NCBI GenBank assembly: GCA_963706685.1 | Contig: CAVPMY010000005.1 | Span: 248,001 to 312,000 of the forward strand | Direction of reading: 5' to 3' | Length of the DNA: 64,000 bases | Origin: CADEEN01 sp963706685 | Lineage (GTDB): Bacteria > Pseudomonadota > Gammaproteobacteria > Burkholderiales > Burkholderiaceae_C | Part shown: piece by piece, positions 63,497-64,000 of the stretch | Layout of the letters: each line of letters opens with the position of its first letter | Numbering within the stretch: position 1 is the stretch's first letter | Notes under the pieces: generated by a model | The model's database searches: none | What the model was told of the DNA's origin: nothing | The model's input: only the letters and a program-made list of their open reading frames with translations | Made by a program: the position numbers and the translations under genes

Positions 63497-64000
63497 CGCC
63501 GTTGCCCGCTGCGCAAGGCGCGCCACCGGGACGCGCGCGGCGAGCAACAGGGCGGCCATCAGCCACATCGGCGCTGCACTGGCCGAGGCCGCGGCCAGGA
63601 AACCAAAGCCCACCGGCATGGCAATCGTTGCCGCGTTGGTGAACAGCATGCGCAGCGCCAGCGCCTGGCCCTGGCGGCCCGGCGGCGCGCCCTGGTGCAG
63701 CATCGACAACACCATCGGCTGCACCGAACCAAGCGCCAAGCCGAGCAGCGCCGAGCCGACCATCATGCCCGGCGCGCCGGGCAGCCAGGCATAGACCAGC
63801 AGCACGGCGGTGGCCAGCGTCATCGCCCAGCGCAATGCGCGCTTTTCATCGATGTGCTGGGACAACGATGAGATCGCCAGACGCACGACGGTCGAGGCCA
63901 CTGCAAACGAGCCGAGGATGAGGCCGATCGCCGAGGCACTCAGGTCGCGCGCATGACCCAGCACCGGCACGGTGAAGGTGTGCGCGTCCCAAGCTGCCGC
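63470..64000 (-). CDS. MFS transporter, C-terminal part (runs off window)
   Basis: The frame is open at the window edge and ends at 63470; about 176 C-terminal residues are visible. They include hydrophobic helices such as SASAIGLILGSFAVASTVVR, RWAMTLATAVLLVYAWLPG, GMMVGSALLGLALGSVQPMV and ATIAMPVGFGFLAAASASA. The loop LSMLHQGAPPGRQGQALALR is of the type found in the second half of major facilitator proteins. The substrate cannot be told from this part. It converges with the glutaredoxin-like gene and overlaps its 3' end by 27 bases. Confidence 0.8.
   Translation of the reverse strand, partial: AAAWDAHTFTVPVLGHARDLSASAIGLILGSFAVASTVVRLAISSLSQHIDEKRALRWAMTLATAVLLVYAWLPGAPGMMVGSALLGLALGSVQPMVLSMLHQGAPPGRQGQALALRMLFTNAATIAMPVGFGFLAAASASAAPMWLMAALLLAARVPVARLAQRATASEADADRV

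Overview
The window is a GC-rich chromosomal segment from a betaproteobacterium, most likely Burkholderiales of the Rubrivivax/Leptothrix/Ideonella type. This is inferred from gene content: a phaC-phaA-phaB polyhydroxybutyrate operon, a pyruvate dehydrogenase operon carrying a BPH-type (betaproteobacterial proteasome homologue) gene and an E3 with its own lipoyl domain, DUF2788, mnmH beside glnD, and prevailing G/C third positions. No tRNA, rRNA, CRISPR array, IS element or prophage was seen.

Layout. 1-8.2 kb holds the 3' part of glnD, mnmH, a GYD protein, DUF2189 and DUF2788 membrane proteins, a frame-disrupted acyltransferase, a DUF3237 pair and a Tat-exported beta-propeller. 8.2-14.1 kb holds an unidentified lipoprotein, a LysM-FecR surface protein and an overlapping CHASE2 hybrid histidine kinase. 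14.1-17.8 kb is the PHB operon on the minus strand. 17.9-20.1 kb holds pgeF, maiA and a Nudix hydrolase. 42.5-45.1 kb is a two-gene NAD salvage operon (nadV, nadM). 49.7-56.5 kb is the PDH operon (aceE-aceF-bph-lpdA), followed by a divergent FixL/FixJ-like two-component system, folD, prlC, a DUF4124-glutaredoxin protein and the C-terminal part of an MFS transporter.

The centrepiece (20.1-49.7 kb) is a complete Lap-type adhesin system: a type I secretion ATPase (lapB-like), membrane fusion protein (lapC-like), an adhesin of about 6,157 residues (lapA-like), a degenerate GGDEF/EAL receptor (lapD-like), a periplasmic cysteine protease (lapG-like) and a TolC-family outer-membrane protein (lapE-like). 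By analogy with Pseudomonas, the adhesin would stay in the outer-membrane pore through its N-terminal retention module. LapG would cut it at the PAAG site when c-di-GMP falls, and c-di-GMP-bound LapD would sequester LapG. The adhesin has near-identical 1,905-bp tandem repeats, five 300-bp repeats, a von Willebrand A domain, RTX repeats and a type I secretion signal.

Caution: many genes between 4.9 and 23 kb, and the adhesin at six points, are broken by single-base indels while flanking genes are perfect. Comparison of the adhesin repeat copies shows that three of these indels occur in one copy only. They look like sequencing or assembly errors rather than decay, so the affected genes are annotated as single genes with the breaks noted.
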